From Eikenella sp963548155 (GTDB taxonomy: Bacteria; Pseudomonadota; Gammaproteobacteria; Burkholderiales; Neisseriaceae): a stretch of 36,348 bases of DNA. A program made the position numbers and the translations under genes. The notes under the pieces are model-generated. The model had not been told where the DNA came from. It ran no database searches and was given only the letters and a program-made list of their open reading frames with translations. Shown in pieces: positions 15,189-23,585 of the stretch. The stretch is taken from contig CAUUTP010000008.1 in assembly GCA_963548155.1 (NCBI GenBank), forward strand, positions 1-36,348. The letters are read 5' to 3'. Every line of letters begins with the position of its first letter. Within the stretch, counting starts at the first letter, position 1.

Positions 15189-16058
15189 ATGACAGATTTA
15201 TCCCAGCAGTTGGCGCAGTGGCAGCATACTGCCCGTTTCCGTTTCCCCCTTTTAATCAAACCACGCGCGGAAGACAGCCATAAAGGCACTTTCGGCACGG
15301 TGGCTGTAGTGGGCAGCGCGGCCGGCATGTCCGGCGCCGGCGTGCTGGCGGCCAGCGCGGCCTTGAAAGGCGGGGCGGGCAAAGTGTGGCTCGGGTTTGC
15401 GCAAAACAGCCTGCCGATACCGTATCTGCCTAATTATCCGGAAATCATGATCACCACTGCCGCTCAGCTGGTGCAGCGGCGCGACATCAGCGTTTACGCT
15501 ATTGGCTGCGGCTTGGGCATGAGCGATGCCTCGCGCCAGCTGTTGGAGCAGACCACGGCGGCGGCCATCCATACCGATGCGCCGCTGCTGCTGGATGCCG
15601 ATGCGCTGAACCTGCTGGCGCTAGAGACTATGTTCCTGCCCAATAATGTGGTGCTCACGCCTCATCCGCTGGAAGCGGCACGCCTGCTGGGTATTACAGT
15701 GGAAGAGGTGCAGGGTAACCGCTACTTGGCGGCCTCTAATATTGCCGAGCGCTACGGCAGCTATGTGGTGCTCAAAGGTGCGAAAACCTTGGTGTGCACG
15801 CCAGACGGGCGGATTGTGTATGAAAACGACAGCGGCAACCCCGGCTTGGCCACCGCCGGCAGTGGCGACGTATTGAGCGGGCTGATGGCCGCCCTGCTGG
15901 CGCAGCATCTGCCCATGCAAGATGCGGCCTGTGCGGCGGTGTGGATGCATGGCACGGCGGCAGAGCTGCTCGCTGCCCGAGGCATCGGCCCCATCGGCCT
16001 GACGGCGGGCGAGATTGCCGATGCGGTGCGCGAACTGCGCAATCTGGCTGCGGGTTAA
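15189..16058 (+). CDS. nnrD: ADP/ATP-dependent NAD(P)H-hydrate dehydratase
   Basis: This ribokinase-fold enzyme repairs damaged NAD(P)H hydrates to NAD(P)H. It is the single-domain form (289 residues); the NnrE epimerase domain fused to it in E. coli YjeF/Nnr is absent and not seen nearby. Motifs include HKGTFGTVAVVGSAAGMSGA near the N-terminus, LLDADALNLLA, VLTPHPLEAARLLG, VVLKGAKTLV and the GNPGLATAGSGDVLSG nucleotide-binding block. An in-frame TTG at 15168 could extend it by 7 residues. I prefer the ATG at 15189, preceded by ACGAGG. It converges with the PpiD-like gene. Confidence 0.93.
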   Translation: MTDLSQQLAQWQHTARFRFPLLIKPRAEDSHKGTFGTVAVVGSAAGMSGAGVLAASAALKGGAGKVWLGFAQNSLPIPYLPNYPEIMITTAAQLVQRRDISVYAIGCGLGMSDASRQLLEQTTAAAIHTDAPLLLDADALNLLALETMFLPNNVVLTPHPLEAARLLGITVEEVQGNRYLAASNIAERYGSYVVLKGAKTLVCTPDGRIVYENDSGNPGLATAGSGDVLSGLMAALLAQHLPMQDAACAAVWMHGTAAELLAARGIGPIGLTAGEIADAVRELRNLAAG

Positions 16059-16101
16059 ACTGAATCGTCGGCTTGCTACAAGCATAATTGCAGCGATAGA
16101 A

Positions 16102-16128
16102 AGGCTACCTGAAAGTTTCAGGTAGCCT
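16102..16128. terminator. DUS-pair terminator after nnrD
   Basis: AGGCTACCTGAA and TTCAGGTAGCCT with a 3-nt loop, followed by TTTAT, 43 bp after the nnrD stop. Confidence 0.55.
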
Positions 16129-16286
16129 TTATCGTATTTATGCAAGGCATCAGTTTGCTCATACTCTATCGGCGCAAGAAGGTGGAACGAATGCAACCTA
16201 ACAAACCAAGATTTCCTAGCATTATAAAAACATCCAAGCCGCCCTTCCCTGCTATCACTCAGCCGAAGCCAAATAGAAATAGCAAA

Positions 16287-16313
16287 AGGCTACCTGAAAC
16301 TTTCAAGTAGCCT
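16287..16313. terminator. Imperfect DUS pair after the ppiD-like gene
   Basis: A perfect AGGCTACCTGAA (16287-16298) faces TTCAAGTAGCCT (16302-16313, one mismatch). It lies at the 3' end of the ppiD-like gene, in the convergent gap with nnrD. Confidence 0.45.
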
Positions 16314-16330
16314 TCAAGCGGCAAAATCAA

Positions 16331-17872
16331 TCAGTTTTCATCCCGATCCAATTTCTGCGAGCCATGCTGTATTGGGTATTTACGTTGCAGCACTTGCAGA
16401 TATTGGCGGTAGAACGCTTCAGTATTGCGTCCGGCAACTTGTTGGCGCAGCTCCGGCAGCTGCTGTTTGCTGTTTTCCGGCAGGCTGATGGCGCGTACTT
16501 CCACCACGGCGGCGTTGCCGTTGGGCAGGGTAATCACTGCATAGCCGGGTTTGCCGTTTTGCGGATGGGCTTTCACAATGGCGGCAAAGTTTTGCAAGCC
16601 AACAGCTTGTTGCAGCTGGGCGGCACCAGCTTTTTCCGGATTGCTCCATTGTAGGTTATCCACTGCTTTGCCAGCCTGCAGATTGCTCAGAGCTTGGGCA
16701 GCAGCGGCTTGTGCCAGCTTGGCGCTTTCCACAGCCACATAATCCTTACGCACCGCTTCCTTGGCTTCTTCAAAGCTCTGATTGCGGGCTTTGCTCACAT
16801 CGGTGGCGCGCAGCACGCGCAATACGCCATTGCCCATATCCAATACTTCGGAATTGTGGCGGCGCTCGATTACCTCGGCGCTGAACATGGCTTCCTGCAC
16901 GGCCTGCGGCAGATTGGCGGCGGCCGCTTCGGGCTGGCTTAGCCACTCTTCGTGTTTCTGCAGCGGCAGCTTCATTTCCTGCGCTACTTTTTGCAGGCTG
17001 TCCGGGTGGTCGAAGGCCAGTTGTGCCAACTGTTCGCGTGCATTGCCCAAGGCTTGGGCGGCTTTGCGCTGACGCACGCTCTCTTCCAGCTGGGCCTTCA
17101 CGCTCTCAAACGGCGGTTTGGCTTCGCTGGCGGCGGTGGGCAAATTGCGGTAGGCCTCTTGCAATTCTTGTGCGCTAACGGTTTGCTGTTTGGCCAGCTC
17201 TTCCACGTTCAAATCGACAAACTCAAGCTTCACGGCCAAAGGCAGGGCATATTTGGCTTTGTTGGCTTCAAAATAGCTGCGTAAGGCGGCATCGATGGGC
17301 TGTACTTTGCTGGCAAAATCGGTCGCATTGAATGGCGCAGTACGCAACTCACGCTCGCTGCCGGTAAGGGCAAGGATTTGGTTAGCTTGGCTGTCGCTAA
17401 CGATATTGCCATTGCTCAACAGGCTGATAAGGGTTTGGCGACGATACTGGCTGCGCATTTCCTCAATCAGCCGCTCTTCGGTAATCCCCCTTTGGCGCAG
17501 ATAGGCTTGAAACTGCTCGGGGCTGAATTGGCCGTTAACTTGAAATGAAGGATCGCGCGTAATCACGCCCTTGATTTGCTCAATAGAAAGCTCGCCAACG
17601 CCCAGCTCTGCCGCACCCTGATCAAAATAGGCTTGCTGCACCAGGGATTGGTAAACGTCGTCTTTGCTGATGGGTTGGTCGCTATGGCGTGGTGCTTCCC
17701 TCAGCAGTTCCTGCACTTGCTCGGCAGTGATGTGGGTGTTGCCGATTTTGCTGATATAGCTGCTGTGCATACCCGAAGTGAGGGTTTGGGCACCGAATCC
17801 CACAAAGGTAACAGTAATCAGCCCAAGGAGCACTTGAGACAGGCGGCGGTGTTTTTCGACGATGGCAAACAT
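16331..17872 (-). CDS. PpiD-like periplasmic chaperone (SurA_N domain), apparently without a parvulin domain
   Basis: PpiD is an inner-membrane-anchored periplasmic chaperone that meets proteins leaving the Sec translocon. The 513-residue protein begins MFAIVEKHRRLSQVLLGLI, a short cytoplasmic tail plus one helix (about 12-33). A SurA-N/PpiD chaperone region follows (about 35-215: ITAEQVQELL, FSPEQFQAYLRQRGITEERL). After KLEFVDLNVEEL, where PpiD normally continues to its parvulin isomerase domain, the sequence goes into glutamine/alanine-rich helices. I see no parvulin motifs (GGDLG, F-x-x-A-x-F, GxHI). The C-terminal part resembles the end of PpiD. It follows lon and hupB as in enterobacteria, supporting orthology. 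Isomerase activity should not be assumed. Confidence 0.85.
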   Translation of the reverse strand: MFAIVEKHRRLSQVLLGLITVTFVGFGAQTLTSGMHSSYISKIGNTHITAEQVQELLREAPRHSDQPISKDDVYQSLVQQAYFDQGAAELGVGELSIEQIKGVITRDPSFQVNGQFSPEQFQAYLRQRGITEERLIEEMRSQYRRQTLISLLSNGNIVSDSQANQILALTGSERELRTAPFNATDFASKVQPIDAALRSYFEANKAKYALPLAVKLEFVDLNVEELAKQQTVSAQELQEAYRNLPTAASEAKPPFESVKAQLEESVRQRKAAQALGNAREQLAQLAFDHPDSLQKVAQEMKLPLQKHEEWLSQPEAAAANLPQAVQEAMFSAEVIERRHNSEVLDMGNGVLRVLRATDVSKARNQSFEEAKEAVRKDYVAVESAKLAQAAAAQALSNLQAGKAVDNLQWSNPEKAGAAQLQQAVGLQNFAAIVKAHPQNGKPGYAVITLPNGNAAVVEVRAISLPENSKQQLPELRQQVAGRNTEAFYRQYLQVLQRKYPIQHGSQKLDRDEN

Positions 17873-18115
17873 AAAAATAAAAAGGAAATGTGGTGAAAAT
17901 TAAATGTGGTATTGTAACGGTTCTGCGGGTGGCGGGCTATAGTGAATTAACATTACTTGCGCGATAGCTATAGTGTGGCTTTGCTATGTGCTGTTGTCCG
18001 CTGCCTTGTATTGGAAACAGATTTAATCCGCTACTATGATTACAGACAGCTTTTTATCGTCCGAATCTTCTGCTGCCCCGCCAGGCATAAAAGGCTACCT
18101 GAAAACATAGACAAG
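17873..18115. other. Gap between ppiD-like gene and hupB
   Basis: No gene or tRNA is seen. It contains one unpaired DUS (18092-18103) and TATAGTGAATTAA (17938-17950), identical to the first 13 bases of one Correia end but without the rest of the element. The ppiD-like gene's own promoter is not evident. Confidence 0.5.
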
Positions 18116-18146
18116 AAAAAAGACAGGCGGGAAAGCCTGTCTTTTT
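18116..18146 (-). terminator. Rho-independent terminator of hupB
   Basis: AGACAGGC, a 6-nt loop and GCCTGTCT form a perfect 8-bp stem flanked by A-run and T-run, so it works on either strand. It begins 24 bp after the hupB stop. Confidence 0.85.
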
Positions 18147-18169
18147 CCATTTATGCAAGAAGGTGCGGT

Positions 18170-18439
18170 TTACAGCGCGTCTTTCAACGCCTTACCTGCA
18201 CGGAATTTCGGAGATTTGGCAGCCGGAATAATCAGTTCTTTACCGGTTTGCGGGTTGCGGCCTTTGCGTTCAGCGCGTTCGCCCACGTAGAAAGTGCCGA
18301 AGCCAACCAGAGTTACGGTGTCGCCTTTTTTCAGAGCGGTGGTAACAGCCTTGGTAAAGCCATCCAGTGCCTTGCCGGCAGCAGCCTTGGAAATGTCAGC
18401 TTCCTTAGCAATCGCTTCAATCAATTCAGACTTGTTCAC
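18170..18439 (-). CDS. hupB: DNA-binding protein HU-beta
   Basis: HU is a small basic nucleoid protein that bends DNA non-specifically as a dimer. The 89-residue product reads MNKSELIEAIAKEADISKAA and includes the family signature GFGTFYVGERAERKGRNPQTG with the DNA-intercalating arm, then AKSPKFRAGKALKDAL. The start is a GTG at 18437-18439, preceded by AAAGGGAC at a good distance; a longer in-frame extension upstream crosses the promoter and is not HU-like. The gene has its own promoter (18522-18550) and terminator. The order lon-hupB-ppiD matches enterobacteria. Confidence 0.96.
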   Translation of the reverse strand: MNKSELIEAIAKEADISKAAAGKALDGFTKAVTTALKKGDTVTLVGFGTFYVGERAERKGRNPQTGKELIIPAAKSPKFRAGKALKDAL

Positions 18440-18521
18440 GTTAAGTCCCTTTCTAGTTGAGGAGTAATGAAGAATCGGCCGATTGTGGTCGGCACCAATG
18501 CGTTTGTCTGCAACAGGCTGC

Positions 18522-18550
18522 TTTATAGCAAGTTCAAAATCATCGGTCAA
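18522..18550 (-). promoter_or_regulatory. Candidate sigma-70 promoter of hupB
   Basis: On the minus strand TTGACC (18545-18550), exactly 17 bp, then TATAAA (18522-18527). The predicted 5' leader is about 75 nt. This is one of the best promoter matches in the window. Confidence 0.7.
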
Positions 18551-18585
18551 GCAAATAAACGGCTGGAAAGCAGCTATTTTCAGCC

Positions 18586-18630
18586 AAAGCGGCAGGTTTG
18601 CGCCTTTCACACAACACAGCCTGCCGCTTT
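18586..18630 (-). terminator. Hairpin after lon
   Basis: AAAGCGGCAGG (18586-18596) and CCTGCCGCTTT (18620-18630) form a perfect 11-bp stem with a 23-nt loop, 5 bp past the lon stop. The T-tract is short. It would separate lon transcription from the strong hupB promoter. Confidence 0.65.
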
Positions 18631-18635
18631 TCGCC

Positions 18636-21074
18636 TTAATGCTTGGTGGCGCGGCCACCGGATTTTGTCGGGGTTTTCGGCTTGGCCGCGGGCACGTCCT
18701 GCCAAGGTTGCGGCTGATATTCCAGGCCAAAGGAGAGCACTTCGTCAATCCAGCGCACCGGATGGATTTCCAGCCCTTCTTTCACGTTTTGCGGAATTTC
18801 TTCCAAATCTTTCACGTTTTCCTGCGGAATCAGCACATGCTTGATGCCGCCGCGCAGGGCAGCCAGCAGTTTTTCCTTCAAACCGCCGATAGGCAGCACT
18901 TCGCCGCGCAGTGTGATTTCACCGGTCATGGCCACGTCGGCGCGCACTGGGATGCCGGTGAGCGAGGACACGATGGCCAGCGTCATACCAATGCCGGCGC
19001 TGGGGCCGTCTTTAGGTGTGGCACCTTCGGGAACGTGCACATGGATATCGGTTTTCTCGTAGAAATCTGGTGCAATGCCTAACACTTCGGCACGCGAACG
19101 TACCACGCTCCAAGCGGCCGAAATAGATTCCTGCATCACATCGCCCAGTTTGCCGGTGCGCAGGATATTGCCTTTACCTTTGAGTGCGACGGCTTCGATG
19201 GTGAGCAGCTCGCCGCCGACTTCCGTCCACGCCAGGCCGGTAACCTGGCCGACACGGTTTTCATTTTCGGCCACGCCGTAATCGAAACGACGCACACCGA
19301 GGTATTCGTGCAGGTTGGCGGCATCCACCACCACGATTTGTGGCGCAGCAGCGCGTTTGGCGCCGGCTTTTTTATCTTGCTCCAATACCTGCTTCATCAC
19401 CACCTTACGGCAGATTTTGGCGATTTCGCGATCAAGCGAGCGCACGCCGGCTTCGCGGGTGTAGTAGCGGATGATGTCGCGTACAGCACTTTCTTGAATA
19501 TCGATTTCGCCTTTTTTCACCCCGTTGCGCTCAATCTGCTTGGGCACAAGATATTGCATGGCAATATTCACCTTCTCGTCTTCGGTGTAGCCGGAGAGTC
19601 GGATAATTTCCATGCGGTCGAGCAGCGCGGGCGGGATGTCCATGCTGTTGGAAGTGGCAAGGAACATCACGTTGCTCAGGTCGAAATCCACTTCCACATA
19701 GTGGTCGGCAAAGGAGTGGTTTTGCTCCGGATCGAGCACTTCCAAAAGCGCACTGGCCGGATCGCCACGGAAATCGCGGCCAAGCTTGTCGATTTCGTCC
19801 AGCAGGAACAGCGGGTTGTTCACACCGGCTTTAATCATGTTTTGGATGATTTTGCCCGGCATCGAACCGATATAGGTACGGCGGTGGCCGCGGATTTCGC
19901 TCTCGTCATGGATGCCGCCCAAAGCCATGCGCACGTATTTACGGCCGGTGGCTTTGGCAATGGATTGGCCGAGCGAGGTTTTACCCACGCCGGGCGGACC
20001 CACCAAGCACAGAATCGGGCCTTTGAGCTTGTTCATGCGTTTTTGCACCGCCAAGTATTCCAAAATGCGCTCTTTCACCTTTTCCAGGCCATAGTGGTCG
20101 GCATTGAGCACCAAATCGGCCTGCACAATATCTTTGCTGACCTTGCTTTTCTTCTTCCACGGGATGTCTACCAGCGTTTCGATATAGTTGCGCACCACGG
20201 AAGACTCGGCCGACATCGGCGGCATCATGCGCAGCTTTTTCATTTCGCCCAGCGCTTTTTCTTCCGCTTCCTTGCTCATGCCGGCTTCGCGCACCTGCTG
20301 TTCGAGTTGGTCGAGCTCTTCGCGCTCATCGCCCTCGCCCAACTCTTTCTGAATCGCTTTTACTTGCTCGTTTAGATAATAGTCGCGCTGGGATTTTTCC
20401 ATCTGCCGTTTCACCCGGCCGCGGATGCGTTTTTCCACCTGCAAAATATCTAGCTCGGCTTCCAGCTGGCCGAGCAGGTGTTCCATACGTTCGGCCACGT
20501 CGATGATTTCCAAAATCTCCTGCCGCTGCTCCAACTTGAGCTGCAAGTGGGCGGCAATGGTGTCCACCAGGCGGCTGTGGTCGGTGATGCCGTGAATGGT
20601 GCCGGCCACTTCGCCGGGGATTTTCTTGTTGAGCTTGATGAACTGGTCGAACTGCGCCAAAAGCGTGCGGCGCAGGGCTTCGTAGTCGTGGCCGTCGGTA
20701 TTTTCTTCGGCAGCCAGCACTTCAATTTCGGCTTGGAAATAGTCGCCGCCGTCGTTCACGGCCAATGCGCGGGCGCGCTGCATGCCTTCCACCAGCACTT
20801 TCACCGTGCCGTCGGGCAATTTCAGCACTTGCAGGATATTGGCAAGCGTGCCGATCATGTGCAAATCGTCTGTGCCGGGGTCTTCGTTGGCCGGATTTTT
20901 CTGCGCCAAAAGGAACACCGGCCCATCTTGCTCGATGGCGGCATCCAGCGCGGCAATCGATTTGGGGCGGCCAACAAACAGCGGCAGCACCATATGCGGA
21001 TACACCACCACGTCACGCAGCGGCAACATCGGCAGGGTGCGGGTTTCAGCGGGATTATGCTGGGATTGGGTCAT
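18636..21074 (-). CDS. lon: ATP-dependent protease La
   Basis: Lon is a cytoplasmic AAA+ serine protease that degrades misfolded and some regulatory proteins. The 812-residue protein has the LON N-terminal domain (TLPMLPLRDVVVYPHMVLPL from 13), a coiled-coil middle (about 190-280), Walker A GPPGVGKT (359-366), Walker B LFLLDEID (422-429), and the protease domain with PKDGPSAG (catalytic S692) and K735 in GGLKEK. The S-to-K spacing of 43 matches E. coli Lon. The C-terminal tail is Lys/Pro-rich. Start ATG at 21074. A sigma-32-like promoter lies about 60 bp upstream and a hairpin follows the stop. hupB is next downstream. Confidence 0.97.
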   Translation of the reverse strand: MTQSQHNPAETRTLPMLPLRDVVVYPHMVLPLFVGRPKSIAALDAAIEQDGPVFLLAQKNPANEDPGTDDLHMIGTLANILQVLKLPDGTVKVLVEGMQRARALAVNDGGDYFQAEIEVLAAEENTDGHDYEALRRTLLAQFDQFIKLNKKIPGEVAGTIHGITDHSRLVDTIAAHLQLKLEQRQEILEIIDVAERMEHLLGQLEAELDILQVEKRIRGRVKRQMEKSQRDYYLNEQVKAIQKELGEGDEREELDQLEQQVREAGMSKEAEEKALGEMKKLRMMPPMSAESSVVRNYIETLVDIPWKKKSKVSKDIVQADLVLNADHYGLEKVKERILEYLAVQKRMNKLKGPILCLVGPPGVGKTSLGQSIAKATGRKYVRMALGGIHDESEIRGHRRTYIGSMPGKIIQNMIKAGVNNPLFLLDEIDKLGRDFRGDPASALLEVLDPEQNHSFADHYVEVDFDLSNVMFLATSNSMDIPPALLDRMEIIRLSGYTEDEKVNIAMQYLVPKQIERNGVKKGEIDIQESAVRDIIRYYTREAGVRSLDREIAKICRKVVMKQVLEQDKKAGAKRAAAPQIVVVDAANLHEYLGVRRFDYGVAENENRVGQVTGLAWTEVGGELLTIEAVALKGKGNILRTGKLGDVMQESISAAWSVVRSRAEVLGIAPDFYEKTDIHVHVPEGATPKDGPSAGIGMTLAIVSSLTGIPVRADVAMTGEITLRGEVLPIGGLKEKLLAALRGGIKHVLIPQENVKDLEEIPQNVKEGLEIHPVRWIDEVLSFGLEYQPQPWQDVPAAKPKTPTKSGGRATKH

Positions 21075-21135
21075 TATCTTCTCGGTTATTGTTTTCAGTT
21101 GAATAGGATGGCTAATAAAGCCTCATTGCCCGGCA

Positions 21136-21163
21136 AATTGGGGGCAGGCAAGCACATTTCAAG
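21136..21163 (-). promoter_or_regulatory. Sigma-32 (RpoH)-type heat-shock promoter of lon
   Basis: On the minus strand CTTGAAA (21157-21163), 13 bp, then CCCCAATT (21136-21143). The RpoH consensus is CTTGAAA, 11-16 bp, CCCCATnT. It lies about 60 bp before the lon ATG. Lon is a classic RpoH target. Confidence 0.7.
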
Positions 21164-21188
21164 CATTCGGCGGCGTTTAGTGTGTAAA

Positions 21189-21248
21189 AGGCTACCTGAA
21201 AACAGGCTGCCGTTTCCATTTCGTTGCAGCTGCGCTTTCAGGTAGCCT
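21189..21248. repeat. Inverted DUS pair between lon and mnmC
   Basis: AGGCTACCTGAA (21189-21200) and TTCAGGTAGCCT (21237-21248) with a 36-nt loop. The flanking genes diverge, so a terminator role for either is unlikely. Confidence 0.6.
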
Positions 21249-21356
21249 TTGGCTTGATACTGATGAAATGCGCCAAGCCAAAGTTGCCGCCGCCAGCTGC
21301 TTCTGTCTATACTGCCTCCCGTCTCCCATTCCCGCCCGCACCAGCCGGCAAACGCC

Positions 21357-22907
21357 ATGACTACCCCTACCCTCATCTGGCAAGGCATCCCTACCGAGCA
21401 AGAGCTTACCGCCGCCATCTCCCAGCATCCCCGCGCGGCCTGCATTTTTCTCAGCGACGATTTTTCAGGTAGCCTCCATGAGCCCGATAAAGGCTACCTG
21501 AAAAGTTGTGCCGCCTCTGCTGCCAACTTTATCCCCGCCGATGCCAACCCGCTGCAACGCGATATTTATCTGCTGCCCGCAGCCGCGGCCGCCGAGTTGG
21601 CACAATACGGTTTCGGCGAACCGGTTTGGCAAAACAGTCCATCTGTGCCGCAACAGGCTAGCCCAAGCAAACCCTGGCAAATCGCGCCGCCGCCCATCCC
21701 TGTGGAACGCGTGCTGATTATCGGCGGCGGCATTGCCGGCGCGGCCACCGCCCACGCCCTAGCCCGACGCGGTATCAGCAGCCTAATCCTCGAGCAAAAC
21801 GACCAGCCCGCCCGCTCCGCCTCCGGCAACCGGCAAGGCCTGCTCTACGCCAAAATCTCTGCCCACCCCACCCTGCAAACCCGCCTCCTGCTCGGCAGCT
21901 ACGGTTACAGCCGCCGCCTGCTCGAACACCTTCTGCCCAATAGCCCGGATTGGCAAGCCTGCGGCGTGCTGCACCTCAACCACAATCAGAGCGAAACCCG
22001 CCGCAACCGCGAGCTGGCCGAGCAACGCGCCAACCGTCATCTTTATTACGCCGTCAGCCCAGCCGAAGCCGAATCACTCTCCGGCATCCCGCTTAGCGAG
22101 CAAAGCGGTCTGTTCTGGCCGCAAGGAGCGTGGCTCAACCCGCCATCCTTCGCCGCCGCCCTGCTCGAATCACCTCGTATCCGAGTGCTCACCCGCCATC
22201 ATCTCACCGGCCTGCAACGCCACGGCAACGAATGGCAGCTGGCGGTGGATACGCCGCAAGGCATGCAGACTTTTTCAGGTAGCCACATCGTGTTCTGCTG
22301 CGGCGCCGAGCAATTGGCCGATATCCTGCCCGAAGCCCTGCCGCTGCAATTCATCCGCGGCCAAACCAGCCTGGCCGATGCTTCGCCTCTCAGCCGCCGG
22401 TTGCGCTGCGCCCTAAGCGCCGATGCCTATATTTCGCCGGAGTATCGTCATCAGCACTGTTTCGGTGCCAGCTTCGTGCCCAACGAGCAAAGCAGTGAGT
22501 TGCGTGCTGCAGAAGACGACGGCAATCACGCCAAACTGGCGCAACTCTCGTCCGAACTGGCTGCCGCCCTGCCCGCCTACCAGTCCGGCCATGCCGCCGT
22601 GCGCGCCGACTGCTACGACCACCTGCCCGCCGTTGGCGCATTGGGCGACTGGGTGGCGATGCGCGTGCAATACGCCAAACTCGCCCACGATAAAAACTAC
22701 CGCCTGCCCGACCTGCCATGCCCCCACCTGCCCGGCCTGTTTGTGAACAGCGGGCACGGCAGCCGCGGCCTGGCCACCGCCCCGCTGTGCGGCGAACTCA
22801 TCGCCGCGCAAATGCTCGGCCAGCCGCTGCCCGCCGAACCCGAAGTAGCCGCCGCCCTCGCCCCCAACCGCCTGCTGATTCGCCGCATTATCCATCGGCA
22901 AACTTAA
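21357..22907 (+). CDS. FAD-dependent oxidoreductase, MnmC C-terminal-domain type
   Basis: MnmC's FAD domain removes the carboxymethyl group from cmnm5(s2)U34 of tRNA; in E. coli it is fused to a methyltransferase that completes mnm5U. This 516-residue protein has the dinucleotide motif VLIIGGGIAGAATAHALARRG (from 119), the MnmC-like SASGNRQGLLYAKIS block and a C-terminal NSGHGSRGLATAPLCGELIA. The methyltransferase half is missing. About 115 residues of unassigned sequence precede the FAD domain, and that leader contains an inverted DUS pair translated in frame (21464-21502). Start ATG at 21357; weak Shine-Dalgarno. A glycine-oxidase/D-amino-acid dehydrogenase label is the alternative, but the conserved blocks favour MnmC. 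Confidence 0.82.
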   Translation: MTTPTLIWQGIPTEQELTAAISQHPRAACIFLSDDFSGSLHEPDKGYLKSCAASAANFIPADANPLQRDIYLLPAAAAAELAQYGFGEPVWQNSPSVPQQASPSKPWQIAPPPIPVERVLIIGGGIAGAATAHALARRGISSLILEQNDQPARSASGNRQGLLYAKISAHPTLQTRLLLGSYGYSRRLLEHLLPNSPDWQACGVLHLNHNQSETRRNRELAEQRANRHLYYAVSPAEAESLSGIPLSEQSGLFWPQGAWLNPPSFAAALLESPRIRVLTRHHLTGLQRHGNEWQLAVDTPQGMQTFSGSHIVFCCGAEQLADILPEALPLQFIRGQTSLADASPLSRRLRCALSADAYISPEYRHQHCFGASFVPNEQSSELRAAEDDGNHAKLAQLSSELAAALPAYQSGHAAVRADCYDHLPAVGALGDWVAMRVQYAKLAHDKNYRLPDLPCPHLPGLFVNSGHGSRGLATAPLCGELIAAQMLGQPLPAEPEVAAALAPNRLLIRRIIHRQT

Positions 22908-23041
22908 AGACTGCAGGCTACCTGAAAAGCCATAGCAGGTGGATTGTGTTTCCGCTGCGCCAGTTTGATTTGCCTAAGCCCAAGGCTACGTGTAATGCCT
23001 GACAGCTTTGCGAAAAGCATTCTTAGTGAAGGAATAAAGCA

Positions 23042-23515
23042 ATGTAGTATCAAGCATTTGAATTTTACGACCGACACCCTCCTGCCTCGCCGGACGACAT
23101 TACCGCATTCCGCACCCCTTTGCCCGAAGCCGAACGCGCCAACGCATTAAACTATCTCGAACCTTACTCAATACAGCTCAGTGCCACCGGATATTGCCTG
23201 CCAGCCCACTTTTATATCCCCAACGAACTGATGCAGCTTTGGCAATATTCTGTGCACGGCGGCATCACGGGCAATGGGCAGGATTTTGGCTACTTCTCAC
23301 CGGCAGAAACTGTATCTTATTATTTTGGCTATCAGTTCTGGTATTACGCGCCCAATTTGCTGCCGATTGCATTCGATGGCGGTGGCGTGTTCTATTGTTA
23401 CGACTTTGGGCAATCCGGCCCTTTAATTGTGATGAAAGACTCAGGCTCGGATGACCTGGGCGTTCCTGTTGGCAACAGCCTTGCTGACGTGCTGGCTCAA
23501 GAGTTGGACTACTGA
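23042..23515 (+). pseudogene. SMI1/KNR4 (SUKH)-type protein with stop at codon 2
   Basis: The frame reads ATG-TAG-TAT-CAA-GCA and then stays open to the TGA at 23515. After the stop the residues are YQAFEFYDRHPPASPDDITA, and later ANLLPIAFDGGGVFYCYDFG-type sequence (AFDGGGVFYCYDFG), characteristic of SMI1/KNR4 proteins, many of which are immunity proteins against polymorphic toxins. AAGGAATAAAGCA stands directly before the ATG, so this is where the gene should start; the expected product would be about 157 residues. TAG at codon 2 looks like a single-base nonsense change. A shorter protein could start at TTG 23120 (131 residues) but would lose about 25 conserved-looking residues. No toxin gene is visible nearby. 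Confidence 0.65.
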
Positions 23516-23585
23516 ATAGCAATCCAATCCAGCGCAACAGGCTACCTGAAACCTCAAACCAACCAAACCCACACGAAAACACATC

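Noticed and set aside
17938..17950. TATAGTGAATTAA resembling a Correia end
   Set aside because: Only 13 bases match; the following sequence does not continue as a Correia element and no partner end is nearby. A solo remnant is possible but unsupported.
22944..23150. 68-codon plus-strand frame before the SMI1/KNR4 gene
   Set aside because: It overlaps the SMI1/KNR4 coding sequence in another frame and has no recognisable content.
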